This document shows, one piece after another, positions 14,847-23,280 of a DNA stretch of 55,732 nucleotides. The stretch is from JBKEDF01 sp047975325. Lineage in GTDB: Bacteria > Pseudomonadota > Alphaproteobacteria > Rhodobacterales > Rhodobacteraceae. The notes beneath the pieces were generated by a model. It searched no databases, was not told the origin of the DNA, and saw nothing but the letters and a program-made list of their open reading frames with translations. The position numbers and the translations under genes were made by a program. Each line of letters starts with the position of its first letter. Positions within the stretch are counted from its first letter, which is position 1. The stretch is from the NCBI GenBank assembly GCA_047975325.1, contig JBKEDF010000070.1, positions 1 through 55,732 on the forward strand, in the 5' to 3' direction.

Positions 14847-17800
14847 ATGGCGACAATCTTGCTTTCGGCGGCGGGTGCCGCAATCGGATCGGGTTTTGGC
14901 GGAACGGTTTTGGGACTTTCCGGCGCGGTGATTGGCAGGGCCGTCGGCGCCACATTGGGTCGTGCGCTCGACCAGCGCCTGTTGGGGGCCGGGTCTGAAC
15001 CGGTTGAAACCGGCAAAGTGGAACGGTTTCGTCTGACAGGTGCCTCCGAAGGTGCAGAAATTGCGCAGGCTTTCGGTCGGGTGCGGCTGGCAGGGCAGGT
15101 GATCTGGGCAAGCCGTTTTCTGGAAAGCACCAGCAGTAGCGGCGGGGGCAAGGGTGCGCCCCGTCCGCGCGTGACCAGCTATTCCTATTCGGTCAGCTTT
15201 GCGGTGGCGCTTTGTGAAGGTGTGATTTCCTCGGTAGGGCATATATGGGCCGATGGTACCGAAATCGACCGGACTACCCTGAACTACCGCGTCTATGATG
15301 GCAGCGAAGACCAGCTCCCCGATCCAAAGATCGTTGTAATCGAGGGGGAAGCCCATGCTCCGGCCTATCGTGGCATCGCCTATGTAATTTTCGAGGATCT
15401 TGATCTTGGCCCTTTCGGTAATCGAGTGCCGCAATTTACGTTTGAGGTCATTCGCCCCGCACAAGGGACACTTGCCGAAGAGACCGGACGCCTGGACAAG
15501 GCGATCCGCGCGGTTGCGCTTATGCCGGGTACAGGCGAATTTTCATTGGCCACGACGCCTTTACATTTCAAGGATGGTCCGGGACTGACACGACCCGTCA
15601 ATATCAACACGCCTTCGGGCAAGCCGGATTTCGAAACATCCCTTGATGCTCTGACGGGCGAATTACCGGAGGTTGGATCCGTTTCGCTGATCGTATCCTG
15701 GTTTGGTTCCGACCTGAAATGTGCAGATTGTCGGATCAAGCCGAAGGTTGATCAGAAGCTTGAAGATCCGGTCGGGATGTCCTGGTCGGTGAACGGGGTA
15801 ACGCGCGATTCCGCCGAGGAAGTCGCATTGGCAGAGGGCCGCCCTGTTTACGGAGGTACGCCGACAGATGCCTCGGTGATCGAAGCAATCGCTGCCCTGC
15901 ATGGAGCGGGCCAAGAGGTCATGTTCTATCCTTTCATCCTGATGGAACAGCTTGCAGGGAATGCGTTGGGGGACCCCTGGACGGGTGCGGTTGATCAACC
16001 GCTATTACCATGGCGCGGACGGATCACACTTTCGGCTGCGCCGGGGCGGGAGGGTTCACCCGATGGTACCGCCGCAGCGGAGGCCGAGGTTGCGGCATTT
16101 TTCGGGACGGCCCGCCCAGAGGAATTTGCAATCAACGGCACTTCCGTATCCTATACCGGAACGGATGGCTGGAGCTATCGCCGTTTCATCCTGCATTACG
16201 CGCATCTTTGTGCGGCGGCCGGCGGTGTGGATGCGTTTTGTATCGGATCCGAAATGCGGTCCCTGACACAGATCCGTGGTGCCGAACATGGCTTTCCAGC
16301 TGTTACTGCACTGCGTGCACTTGCAGGTGACGTTCGGGCGATCCTCGGGCCGGAGACGAAGATCAGCTATGCGGCGGACTGGTCGGAGTATTTTGGCTAC
16401 CATGCGGATGGCAACATCTATTTTCATCTGGACCCGCTTTGGGCCGATACCAATATCGATTTTATCGGGATCGACAATTACATGCCGCTTTCGGACTGGC
16501 GGGATGAGGAGGACCATGCCGATGCAGGCTGGGGGTCCATTTATAACCGGAACTATCTGAAGGCGAATATCCTCGGAGGTGAGGGGTACGACTGGTACTA
16601 TGACAGCCCCGAGGGAGAGGCTGACCAATTGCGGTTGCCGATCAATGATGACAGCTATGGCGAGGACTGGATATATCGCTACAAGGATATTCCGGGATGG
16701 TGGAGCAATCTGCATTTCAATCGTATAGACGGGGATCGTGCGGCGGTGCCAACGGCCTGGATTCCGCAATCAAAGCCGGTCTGGTTTACGGAATACGGGT
16801 GTGCGGCGATTGACCGGGGGACAAATCAACCCAATCGTTTCCTTGATCCGAAATCCTCCGAAGGTGGTTTGCCGAAATATTCAACCGGGCGCCGGGATGA
16901 GATAGTGCCGATCCAATATCTGCGGGCGATGGCGGAATTCTGGGGAGATGAGGCAAATAACCCGGTTTCCGCAATTTATGGTGCGTCGATGCTTGATATG
17001 ACGCATGCGCATGTCTGGGCCTGGGATGCACGGCCTTTCCCGGCCTTTCCAAACCGCGACGATCTATGGACCGACGGAGAGAATTATGCGCGGGGTCACT
17101 GGTTGACAGGCCGATCTGCGACGCAGCCTCTGGATACGGTTGTGGCAGAGATCTGTGAACGGGCGGGGCTGACCGATATTGATGTATCCGGCCTATATGG
17201 TGCTGTTCGCGGGGCTATGCCGCCCGGCGTGGGTTCGGGCCGGGCGGCTTTGCAACCTCTCCTTTTGGCTTACGGTGTGGATGCGATTGAACGCGAAGGG
17301 GTCTTGACCTTCAGAAACCGTGGAGGGCAGGGCACGACTGTGCTGTCGCCTGCCGAATTGGCCGAAGCGGAGGAGATTGGTGGAGCGATTGAACGCACGC
17401 GGGCCTCGGAAGCTGAGACTGCCGGGCGGGTTCGCCTTGCCTTTGTTGAGGCGGATGGCGATTTTGCCATTCGTGAGGTGGAAACCTCTTTTCCCGATGA
17501 CGATGCCGTTACGATCACGCGAAGCGAGCTTGCACTGGGCTTAAATGATGCGGAAGCGCTGAATATTGCAGAACGTTGGCTGGCCGAAGCGCGCGTTGCA
17601 CGGGATACTCTGCGGCTTGCCCTGCCGCCTTCACTTGCGCGGATCGGAGCAGGGGATGTTATCCGGGTTGATAATGCGACCTATCGGGTTGACCGGCTTG
17701 ATCAGGATGGTGCGGCGCTGGCCGAAGCCACGCGGATCGAACCGGCGTTATATGTCCCGGCCGAGGAACGTGAAACCGTCCGGCGGGGACGGATCCATGT

Positions 17801-18737
17801 TTCGCCTTCCGTGCATTTCCCACTTTTCCTTGACCTTCCGATTATTCGGGGAACCGAAGTGCCGCATGCGCCGCATGTGGCGGTAGCGGCGAGCCCTTGG
17901 CCCGGGGCGGCTGCGGTCTGGAAGGGGCTGAACGATGAATCATACAGTCTGAACAGGCTTGTCCCATCATCGGCCATGGTCGGGGTGACGCTTTCTCCGA
18001 TGCGGCGGGCGCGGGCGGGCATGTGGGATCGTGGCGCACCACTGCGGGTCAGGATGTCAACTGGCTCCTTGAGTTCTGTTTCCGATCAGGAACTCTTTAA
18101 TGGTGCAAATCTGATGATGATTGGTGACGGTAGTCCGGAGAACTGGGAACTGTTCCAATTTGCCCGGGCGGATTTGCTTGCAGCCAGGACCTATGATCTG
18201 AGCCAGCGATTGCGCGGTCAACTCGGATCGGATGCAGTGATGCCTGAAATCTGGCCCGAGGGCAGTTTTGTCGTTCTGTATAATGACGCACTGCTTCAGA
18301 TTGATCTTGATGCATCAGAACGTGGACTTGCCCGGCATTACAGGGTTGGCAATGCGGTGCGAGGCGATGAGGATCCGGATGTTATACATCGTATCGAGGC
18401 CTTCAAGGGGGTGGGCCTGCGCTGCTATTTCCCCGCGCATCTGCGGGCAGAGGCGGATGGTGAAGGGATGGTTCATGCGAGTTGGATACGTCGAACACGG
18501 ATAGACGGGGATAGTTGGGAATCTTTTGATGTGCCGCTTGGTGAAGAACGTGAACGATACCTGGTTCGTGTCGTAAGGGAAGGGTCGATACGTCGGGAGG
18601 CAACAGTCGAAACCGCTGCCTGGAGCTATCCTTTGTCGCAACAGGTCAGTGATGCCACACAGGATGGTTTTGAGCTACATGTCGCGCAGATATCCGATCG
18701 GGCCGGACCGGGCGCCTTTGCCACATTGACGGTATAG
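14847..18737 (+). CDS. GTA g15: tail tip 'megatron' protein with TIM-barrel domain
   Basis: This 1296-aa protein, the largest of the cluster, forms the tail tip and host contact of the GTA. The N-terminus (about 1-48) is Gly/Ala-rich and hydrophobic and may insert into a membrane. The central region (about 430-750) is a glycoside hydrolase-like TIM barrel ('GTA TIM-barrel-like'), with candidate acid residues Glu469 in CIGSEM and Glu649 in WFTEYG. Behind it is a phage tail-protein (tail-3) region rich in beta strands (about 780-1000), then a receptor-binding-like end. A GAAGGAG site precedes ATG 14847, one base after the g14 stop. All domains are complete, so the particle tip is not degenerate. 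Confidence 0.95.
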   Translation: MATILLSAAGAAIGSGFGGTVLGLSGAVIGRAVGATLGRALDQRLLGAGSEPVETGKVERFRLTGASEGAEIAQAFGRVRLAGQVIWASRFLESTSSSGGGKGAPRPRVTSYSYSVSFAVALCEGVISSVGHIWADGTEIDRTTLNYRVYDGSEDQLPDPKIVVIEGEAHAPAYRGIAYVIFEDLDLGPFGNRVPQFTFEVIRPAQGTLAEETGRLDKAIRAVALMPGTGEFSLATTPLHFKDGPGLTRPVNINTPSGKPDFETSLDALTGELPEVGSVSLIVSWFGSDLKCADCRIKPKVDQKLEDPVGMSWSVNGVTRDSAEEVALAEGRPVYGGTPTDASVIEAIAALHGAGQEVMFYPFILMEQLAGNALGDPWTGAVDQPLLPWRGRITLSAAPGREGSPDGTAAAEAEVAAFFGTARPEEFAINGTSVSYTGTDGWSYRRFILHYAHLCAAAGGVDAFCIGSEMRSLTQIRGAEHGFPAVTALRALAGDVRAILGPETKISYAADWSEYFGYHADGNIYFHLDPLWADTNIDFIGIDNYMPLSDWRDEEDHADAGWGSIYNRNYLKANILGGEGYDWYYDSPEGEADQLRLPINDDSYGEDWIYRYKDIPGWWSNLHFNRIDGDRAAVPTAWIPQSKPVWFTEYGCAAIDRGTNQPNRFLDPKSSEGGLPKYSTGRRDEIVPIQYLRAMAEFWGDEANNPVSAIYGASMLDMTHAHVWAWDARPFPAFPNRDDLWTDGENYARGHWLTGRSATQPLDTVVAEICERAGLTDIDVSGLYGAVRGAMPPGVGSGRAALQPLLLAYGVDAIEREGVLTFRNRGGQGTTVLSPAELAEAEEIGGAIERTRASEAETAGRVRLAFVEADGDFAIREVETSFPDDDAVTITRSELALGLNDAEALNIAERWLAEARVARDTLRLALPPSLARIGAGDVIRVDNATYRVDRLDQDGAALAEATRIEPALYVPAEERETVRRGRIHVSPSVHFPLFLDLPIIRGTEVPHAPHVAVAASPWPGAAAVWKGLNDESYSLNRLVPSSAMVGVTLSPMRRARAGMWDRGAPLRVRMSTGSLSSVSDQELFNGANLMMIGDGSPENWELFQFARADLLAARTYDLSQRLRGQLGSDAVMPEIWPEGSFVVLYNDALLQIDLDASERGLARHYRVGNAVRGDEDPDVIHRIEAFKGVGLRCYFPAHLRAEADGEGMVHASWIRRTRIDGDSWESFDVPLGEERERYLVRVVREGSIRREATVETAAWSYPLSQQVSDATQDGFELHVAQISDRAGPGAFATLTV

Positions 18738-18816
18738 CCCTGATCCAGCTACGTTCCGGGCTTGGACCTTCCGCGAAGCTTCTTGTAGGCTTGCAGGGAG
18801 TGGCAAGGAGAGCCCG

Positions 18817-19626
18817 ATGAGCAAGACACAGCGCAAACTGGCGGCGGTTGATCCGGTTTGGGCCCGCCTGACGGAAGAGGCGGAGGCGGCGGTTGCTGCC
18901 GAGCCGCTCCTTGGGGGGCTGATCCATTCAAGTGTTCTGCACCATCCGGGTTTGGAACGGGCTTTGGCCTACCGATTCTCGTTCAAGCTGGCCTCGGGTG
19001 AAATGAGCGAACAGATCCTGCGCGAAATTGCCGATCATGCCTATGATCAGGATCCTGACCTTGGTCAGGCTGCCCGTGCCGATCTCGTGGCGGTCTATGA
19101 TCGGGATCCTGCCTGTAGCCGCCTGTTGCAGCCAATCCTCTTTTTCAAGGGATATCAGGCGGTTCAGGCCTATCGTGTGGGTCATTGGCTTTGGCTTCAG
19201 AACAGGCGCGATCTGGCCTATCATGTGCAGGCACGGGTTTCTGAGGTTTTCGGGGTCGATATTCATCCTGCCGCCCGGGTGGGCCACGGGATCATGATTG
19301 ATCACGCCCATTCCATCGTGATTGGTGCAACGGCGGTGGTCGGGGACAATGTCTCGATGCTGCATTCCGTTACGCTTGGGGGGACTGGCAAGGAAGACGG
19401 GGACCGCCACCCGAAAATCGGGAATGGCGTCCTGATAGGGGCGGGCGCGAAAGTTCTGGGCAATATCAGGATTGGCCATTGTTCCCGAATTGCGGCGGGG
19501 TCGGTGGTGCTTCAGGATATCCCGCCCTGTAAAACGGTGGCCGGTGTGCCAGCCAGAGTCGTGGGGGAAGCGGGTTGTGATCAGCCTTCCGTCACCATGG
19601 ACCAGATCCATTTGCCGAAGGAATGA
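18817..19626 (+). CDS. cysE: Serine O-acetyltransferase
   Basis: This 269-aa enzyme converts L-serine and acetyl-CoA to O-acetylserine, the first step of cysteine synthesis. It has the helical SATase N-domain (about 16-120, DPVWARLTEEAEAAV) and a left-handed beta-helix of hexapeptide repeats (about 145-250), with the catalytic Asp/His in IDHAHSIVIG and the HSVTLGGTGK block that binds CoA. The protein is intact. ATG 18817 lies 79 nt after g15, with GGAG near. cysE next to GTA clusters recurs in Rhodobacterales; a link in regulation is not evident. Confidence 0.95.
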   Translation: MSKTQRKLAAVDPVWARLTEEAEAAVAAEPLLGGLIHSSVLHHPGLERALAYRFSFKLASGEMSEQILREIADHAYDQDPDLGQAARADLVAVYDRDPACSRLLQPILFFKGYQAVQAYRVGHWLWLQNRRDLAYHVQARVSEVFGVDIHPAARVGHGIMIDHAHSIVIGATAVVGDNVSMLHSVTLGGTGKEDGDRHPKIGNGVLIGAGAKVLGNIRIGHCSRIAAGSVVLQDIPPCKTVAGVPARVVGEAGCDQPSVTMDQIHLPKE

Positions 19627-19684
19627 TGTGCCCGGGGCATGCAATTCCTGACCCGTGCTGCTGCGAAGGCATAGGCGGGCAACC

Positions 19685-20161
19685 CTAGTTTGGGCGCATT
19701 ATTCGCCGCATGACCCCATCTTTCAGGATATAGTGGTGGAAAAGGGCAGCCACGGCATGGGCAAGCACGACGATCATCAACAGATTGACCAGAAGTTCGT
19801 GCATGTCTCCGGCCTCTTGCACGCCGCCGAACCAGGCCATCGCGCCTGAAAAGGGAACCAGGATCATCAGCAGATAAAGTGCGATATGGGTGAGGCTTGC
19901 TGCGCGGCCCATCAGTCCCGTCTCGGGTGCCGGGGCCCCACGCAGGGCGCGTAGCAGGATACGGATCAGCACCAGTGCCAGAACGGTAACGCCCGTCCAG
20001 ACATGCAACCCCGCCATCGGGGACGTGACCAATGTCTGGGCCAGTGTCTGATCCAGGGCGTTGCCCATGCCATCGCTGGTGACATAGTTGATCAGGATGC
20101 CGAGGGCGATGAGCCAGTGCAGCAGGATTTGCGTAGTGGAATATCCGGTTGTGGTCTTCAT
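19685..20161 (-). CDS. Cytochrome b561 family protein
   Basis: This 158-aa integral membrane cytochrome of the bacterial b561 (CybB) group has four hydrophobic helices (about 10-30, 48-70, 88-110, 121-145). Histidines in helix positions suited to two b-type hemes include His15 (ILLHWLIA), His53 (GLHVWTG) and a cluster at the end (LAHAVAALFHHYI). It would move electrons between quinol and periplasmic partners; the partner is not known. Minus strand, converging on cysE with a 58-nt gap. The ATG at 20161 has GAGGCCGAA upstream. Confidence 0.88.
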   Translation of the reverse strand: MKTTTGYSTTQILLHWLIALGILINYVTSDGMGNALDQTLAQTLVTSPMAGLHVWTGVTVLALVLIRILLRALRGAPAPETGLMGRAASLTHIALYLLMILVPFSGAMAWFGGVQEAGDMHELLVNLLMIVVLAHAVAALFHHYILKDGVMRRIMRPN

Positions 20162-20252
20162 TTCGGCCTCTTTTCGTCGGGTTCGGGTACTGACACGCCC
20201 AAGGCGCGGGTTTCCGTTGCGAAAATTGGCCGGTGGTTTATGGAATCCGGGA

Positions 20253-20480
20253 TCAGTGGACGTTCACCGGGGCCAGATCGTGTTGACGGGCAAGGGCGAA
20301 GGCCAGGTTGCGGTCCGCCACAAGGGCAAGGCGTTCGCCATCATGACGATGCACGGCGTAAAGCACGGTTATGTCCCCTGCCTGTTCACGGATTTCAACG
20401 GGAAGATCGGCGACGGAAACGGGCCGGACATAGACGATCTTGTCTTCCGGACCGGGCAGGGACTTGAAGGGGGTATCCAT
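20253..20480 (-). CDS. DUF1150 family protein
   Basis: This 75-aa DUF1150 protein opens as MDTPFKSLPGPEDKIVYVRPV and closes as ALARQHDLAPVNVH, the family pattern found almost only in alphaproteobacteria, often beside a small heat shock protein gene. That is so here: Hsp20 is 23 nt upstream on the same strand, so the two probably share a transcript. No enzyme motif is present. It may assist or modulate the chaperone; this is inference from neighbours. A GGAGC ribosome site sits before the ATG at 20480. Confidence 0.88.
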   Translation of the reverse strand: MDTPFKSLPGPEDKIVYVRPVSVADLPVEIREQAGDITVLYAVHRHDGERLALVADRNLAFALARQHDLAPVNVH

Positions 20481-20503
20481 CTTTTGCTCCTTTCAGGCAG
20501 CTG

Positions 20504-20917
20504 TCAGCGACGGTCGATGCGGATTGTCTGAACCACGGTTTCAGGGATGAGTCTGCGCAGGTCTATGTGCAAGAGCCCGTGTTCGAGGCCCGCACTCGCG
20601 ACCTCCACCCCTTCGGCCAGTACGAAGGAACGCTGGAAGGCACGGGCCGCGATTCCGCGATGGAGATAGATGTGATCAGCTTCTTCTTCGGCCTGACGGC
20701 CGCGAATCACAAGCTGGCGATTTTCCACCGTGATCGAAAGATCATCCTCGCAAAATCCTGCAACGGCCAGACTGATACGGTATTCATTTTCCGAAACGGC
20801 CTCGATATTGAAGGGTGGATAGCCTTCGGCAGCTGTCTTGGCAGTGCGTTCGACCAGCCGTTCCAGTTGTTCGAACCCCAGAAGATGGGGGTGTGATCCG
20901 AAGCTCAGTTTCGACAT
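20504..20917 (-). CDS. Small heat shock protein (Hsp20/alpha-crystallin)
   Basis: This 137-aa chaperone holds unfolded proteins until Hsp70 and ClpB act. The alpha-crystallin domain spans about 33-127: PPFNIEAVSENEYRISLAVAGF, then ITVENRQLVIRGRQ, then YLHRGIAARAFQRSFVLAEGV and GLLHIDL. The typical first-gene segment LGFEQLERLVERTAK is N-terminal. The C-terminal I-x-I anchor is present as IRI at 132-134. It is the first gene of an operon with DUF1150. A sigma-32-like promoter lies upstream (20984-21012), fitting heat induction. Confidence 0.95.
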   Translation of the reverse strand: MSKLSFGSHPHLLGFEQLERLVERTAKTAAEGYPPFNIEAVSENEYRISLAVAGFCEDDLSITVENRQLVIRGRQAEEEADHIYLHRGIAARAFQRSFVLAEGVEVASAGLEHGLLHIDLRRLIPETVVQTIRIDRR

Positions 20918-20983
20918 CGACCTGTCCTTGGGTTAAGCGACATATCGCAAGGAGGCCCCGTAAGCGGCAGCCCCATGAAAGGA

Positions 20984-21012
20984 ATATGGGGGGGATGATC
21001 GGGGGGCGCAAG
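20984..21012 (-). promoter_or_regulatory. Sigma-32 (RpoH)-like promoter of the hsp20 operon
   Basis: Read on the minus strand, CTTGCGC (21006-21012) is followed by a 14-bp spacer and CCCCATAT (20984-20991). The latter is a perfect match to the CCCCATnT -10 box of heat shock promoters, and CTTG matches the -35 core. The predicted start near 20975 leaves an untranslated leader of about 58 nt before the hsp20 ATG. Confidence 0.65.
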
Positions 21013-21015
21013 GGG

Positions 21016-21037
21016 CAAGGAACGTTCAAGGAACGTT
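21016..21037. repeat. Tandem 11-bp direct repeat upstream of the hsp20 promoter
   Basis: CAAGGAACGTT is repeated twice without a spacer (21016-21026, 21027-21037). Each copy contains the palindrome AACGTT. The repeat lies 3 bp upstream of the -35 of the heat shock promoter and in the region shared with the divergent ydcH-like gene, a good place for a regulator to bind. Confidence 0.7.
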
Positions 21038-21113
21038 AGGGAAAACTGGTCGGCAAAGCCGGTTTTGCGGTATAGTGGCCGTAGCCAAGACGATTCACGA
21101 AACCGGATCCGCC

Positions 21114-21332
21114 ATGAATGCACCCGATAAACTTCGCCATGATGATGTATTGCGTATCAAGCTTGAAGGGCTGCGTCGGGAACATCGCGATCTGGATGAG
21201 GCCATCCTGGCCCTGCAGGAAGGTTTGCGACCCGATCCACTGATGCTGCGGCGGCTCAAGAAGCAGAAGCTGGCCCTCAAGGAGCAGATCGTGAAGATCG
21301 AGGATGAACTGATCCCTGATATCATTGCCTGA
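21114..21332 (+). CDS. YdcH family protein (DUF465)
   Basis: This 72-aa helical protein of the YdcH/DUF465 family carries the pattern LRREHRDLDEAI...L...P.....RRLKKQKLALKEQI, i.e. two antiparallel helices linked by a short turn. The function is unknown; it is widely conserved in proteobacteria. The start was set at ATG 21114, because the reading upstream from a GTG at 21075 shows no similarity to the family. It is divergent from hsp20 and 143 nt upstream of gatC. Confidence 0.88.
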   Translation: MNAPDKLRHDDVLRIKLEGLRREHRDLDEAILALQEGLRPDPLMLRRLKKQKLALKEQIVKIEDELIPDIIA

Positions 21333-21475
21333 CGGATTGCCCCCTTGGCGGGGAAGGAGACTGCGGGCGGAAGTATTTTTGCCGGCAGGAAGGGCCAGGG
21401 GCTTTTCCCGCAGGGCGCTTGCACCCACCCGTCCGCATCGTTAAACGAAGGCGGAAAATTCGGGAGATAGCCCCC

Positions 21476-21763
21476 ATGTCCATCGATATCGATACCGCGC
21501 GCAAGGTCGCGAAACTGGCCCGGATCCGGGTGGAAGAAGAAAGGCTGCCCGCACTTGCGGCGGAGCTTTCGGGGATCCTTGGTTTCATGGAACAGCTTGA
21601 GGAAGTGAATGTTGAGGGGGTGGAACCGATGACCTCCGTCACGCCGATGCGGTTGAAGCGTCGGGTCGATGAGGTGACGGATGGAAATCAGCAGGCAGCC
21701 GTCCTGAGAAATGCGCCAGAGGCGCGTGAGGGCTTCTTTGCCGTGCCGAAGGTGGTGGAATGA
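21476..21763 (+). CDS. gatC: Asp-tRNA(Asn)/Glu-tRNA(Gln) amidotransferase subunit C
   Basis: This 95-aa GatC wraps around GatA and stabilises the GatCAB transamidosome, which converts Glu-tRNA(Gln) or Asp-tRNA(Asn) to the amide. The family features are VAKLARIRVEEERLPALAAELSGILGFMEQLEEVNVEGVEP and the closing NAPEAREGFFAVPKVVE. ATG 21476 has GGGAGA upstream. It overlaps gatA by 4 nt (ATGA). gatB is not in the window, as is common in alphaproteobacteria. Confidence 0.95.
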   Translation: MSIDIDTARKVAKLARIRVEEERLPALAAELSGILGFMEQLEEVNVEGVEPMTSVTPMRLKRRVDEVTDGNQQAAVLRNAPEAREGFFAVPKVVE

Positions 21764-23241
21764 CAACTGCGAACGAATTGACCATCGCCGGAGCGCGCGA
21801 CGCGTTGCGCAAGGGTGATTTGAGTGCGACTGATTTGACCATGGCCTGTCTGACGGCCATGGATGCGGGTGACGGGTTGAATGCCTATGTGCACAAGACC
21901 CCCGAAATTGCGCTTGAGCAGGCGCGTCAGGCCGAGGCGCGGATCAAGGCGGGTGGGGCACCGGATATTTGCGGGATCCCCCTGGGTATCAAGGACCTGT
22001 TCTGCACCAGGGGTGTTGCGAGCCAGGCGGCCTCTAAAATCCTGGCAGATTTCCGGCCGGAATATGAATCGACCGTGACGTCGAAGCTGTTCGAGGCGGG
22101 CGCGGTGATGTTGGGCAAGCTCAACATGGATGAATTCGCGATGGGATCGTCCAATGAGACATCCTGTTACGGGAATGCGGTGAATCCGTGGAAAGTGGAT
22201 GATCGCAAGCTGACGCCCGGGGGGTCCTCGGGGGGATCTGCGGCGGCGGTGGCCGGGAATCTGTGCCTGGCTGCGACAGGAACGGATACCGGGGGTTCGA
22301 TCCGTCAGCCGGCGGCCTTTACCGGCACGGTCGGGATCAAGCCAACCTATGGGCGGGTCAGCCGCTGGGGTATCGTGGCCTTTGCCTCCTCGCTGGACCA
22401 GGCGGGGCCAATGACGAAATCGGTACGTGATGCGGCGATCCTGCTGGGGGCAATGGCAGGGCATGACCCCAGGGATTCGACATCGGCTGATATTGCGGTG
22501 CCGGATTTCGAGGCTGCACTGACCGGCGATATCCGTGGCACGAAAATCGGCATTCCCCGGGAATACCGGATGGATGGCATGCCTGATGAGATCGAAAAGC
22601 TCTGGGCTGACGGGATAGCGATGTTGAAGGAGGCCGGGGCTGAAATCGTCGATATCTCCCTGCCACATACGAAATATGCGCTGCCTGCCTATTATGTCAT
22701 CGCACCGGCGGAGGCGTCTTCCAACCTCGCGCGCTATGATGGGGTACGGTATGGGCACCGTGCACGGCTCGCCCAGGGCGATGGCATCACGGAGATGTAT
22801 GAAAAGACCCGTGCCGAAGGCTTTGGGCCGGAAGTGCAGCGTCGGGTGATGATCGGGACCTATGTGCTTTCGGCCGGGTTCTATGATGCCTATTACAACC
22901 GTGCGCGAAAGGTTCGGGCGCTGATCAAGCGTGATTTCGATGAGGCCTTTGGGGCCGGGATCGATGCGATCCTGACACCGACCACGCCTTCCGCCGCTTT
23001 CGGGCTGGGGGAGATGGCCTCTGCCGATCCGATCCAGATGTATCTGAACGATGTCTTTACCGTGACGGTGAACCTTGCAGGATTGCCGGGGATCTCGGTT
23101 CCCGTGGGGCTGGACAGGCAGGGGTTGCCGCTGGGGTTGCAACTGATCGGGCGGCCATGGGCGGAGGATGCCTTGCTAAATCACGCCTATGTGCTTGAAC
23201 GTGCCGCCGGTTTTGTGGCCAAACCGGAGAAATGGTGGTAA
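21760..23241 (+). CDS. gatA: Asp-tRNA(Asn)/Glu-tRNA(Gln) amidotransferase subunit A
   Basis: This 493-aa amidase subunit releases ammonia from glutamine for the GatB reaction. It belongs to the amidase signature family with the Ser-cisSer-Lys triad: Lys78 in IPLGIKDLF, Ser156 in PGGSSGGSA and Ser180 in GTDTGGSIRQPA. The C-terminus ends LERAAGFVAKPEKWW, as in other alphaproteobacterial GatA. Full length, coupled to gatC by an ATGA overlap. Long reading frames on the opposite strand here are shadows of its GC-rich codon pattern. Confidence 0.97.
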   Translation: MTTANELTIAGARDALRKGDLSATDLTMACLTAMDAGDGLNAYVHKTPEIALEQARQAEARIKAGGAPDICGIPLGIKDLFCTRGVASQAASKILADFRPEYESTVTSKLFEAGAVMLGKLNMDEFAMGSSNETSCYGNAVNPWKVDDRKLTPGGSSGGSAAAVAGNLCLAATGTDTGGSIRQPAAFTGTVGIKPTYGRVSRWGIVAFASSLDQAGPMTKSVRDAAILLGAMAGHDPRDSTSADIAVPDFEAALTGDIRGTKIGIPREYRMDGMPDEIEKLWADGIAMLKEAGAEIVDISLPHTKYALPAYYVIAPAEASSNLARYDGVRYGHRARLAQGDGITEMYEKTRAEGFGPEVQRRVMIGTYVLSAGFYDAYYNRARKVRALIKRDFDEAFGAGIDAILTPTTPSAAFGLGEMASADPIQMYLNDVFTVTVNLAGLPGISVPVGLDRQGLPLGLQLIGRPWAEDALLNHAYVLERAAGFVAKPEKWW

Positions 23242-23280
23242 TTCGCACGGCTGAAAGGTCTTCAGCCGGAGTGTGATCCC

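Noticed and set aside
21688..23142. 484-codon minus-strand frame across gatA
   Set aside because: Shadow of gatA, with low-complexity Arg/His/Gln composition.
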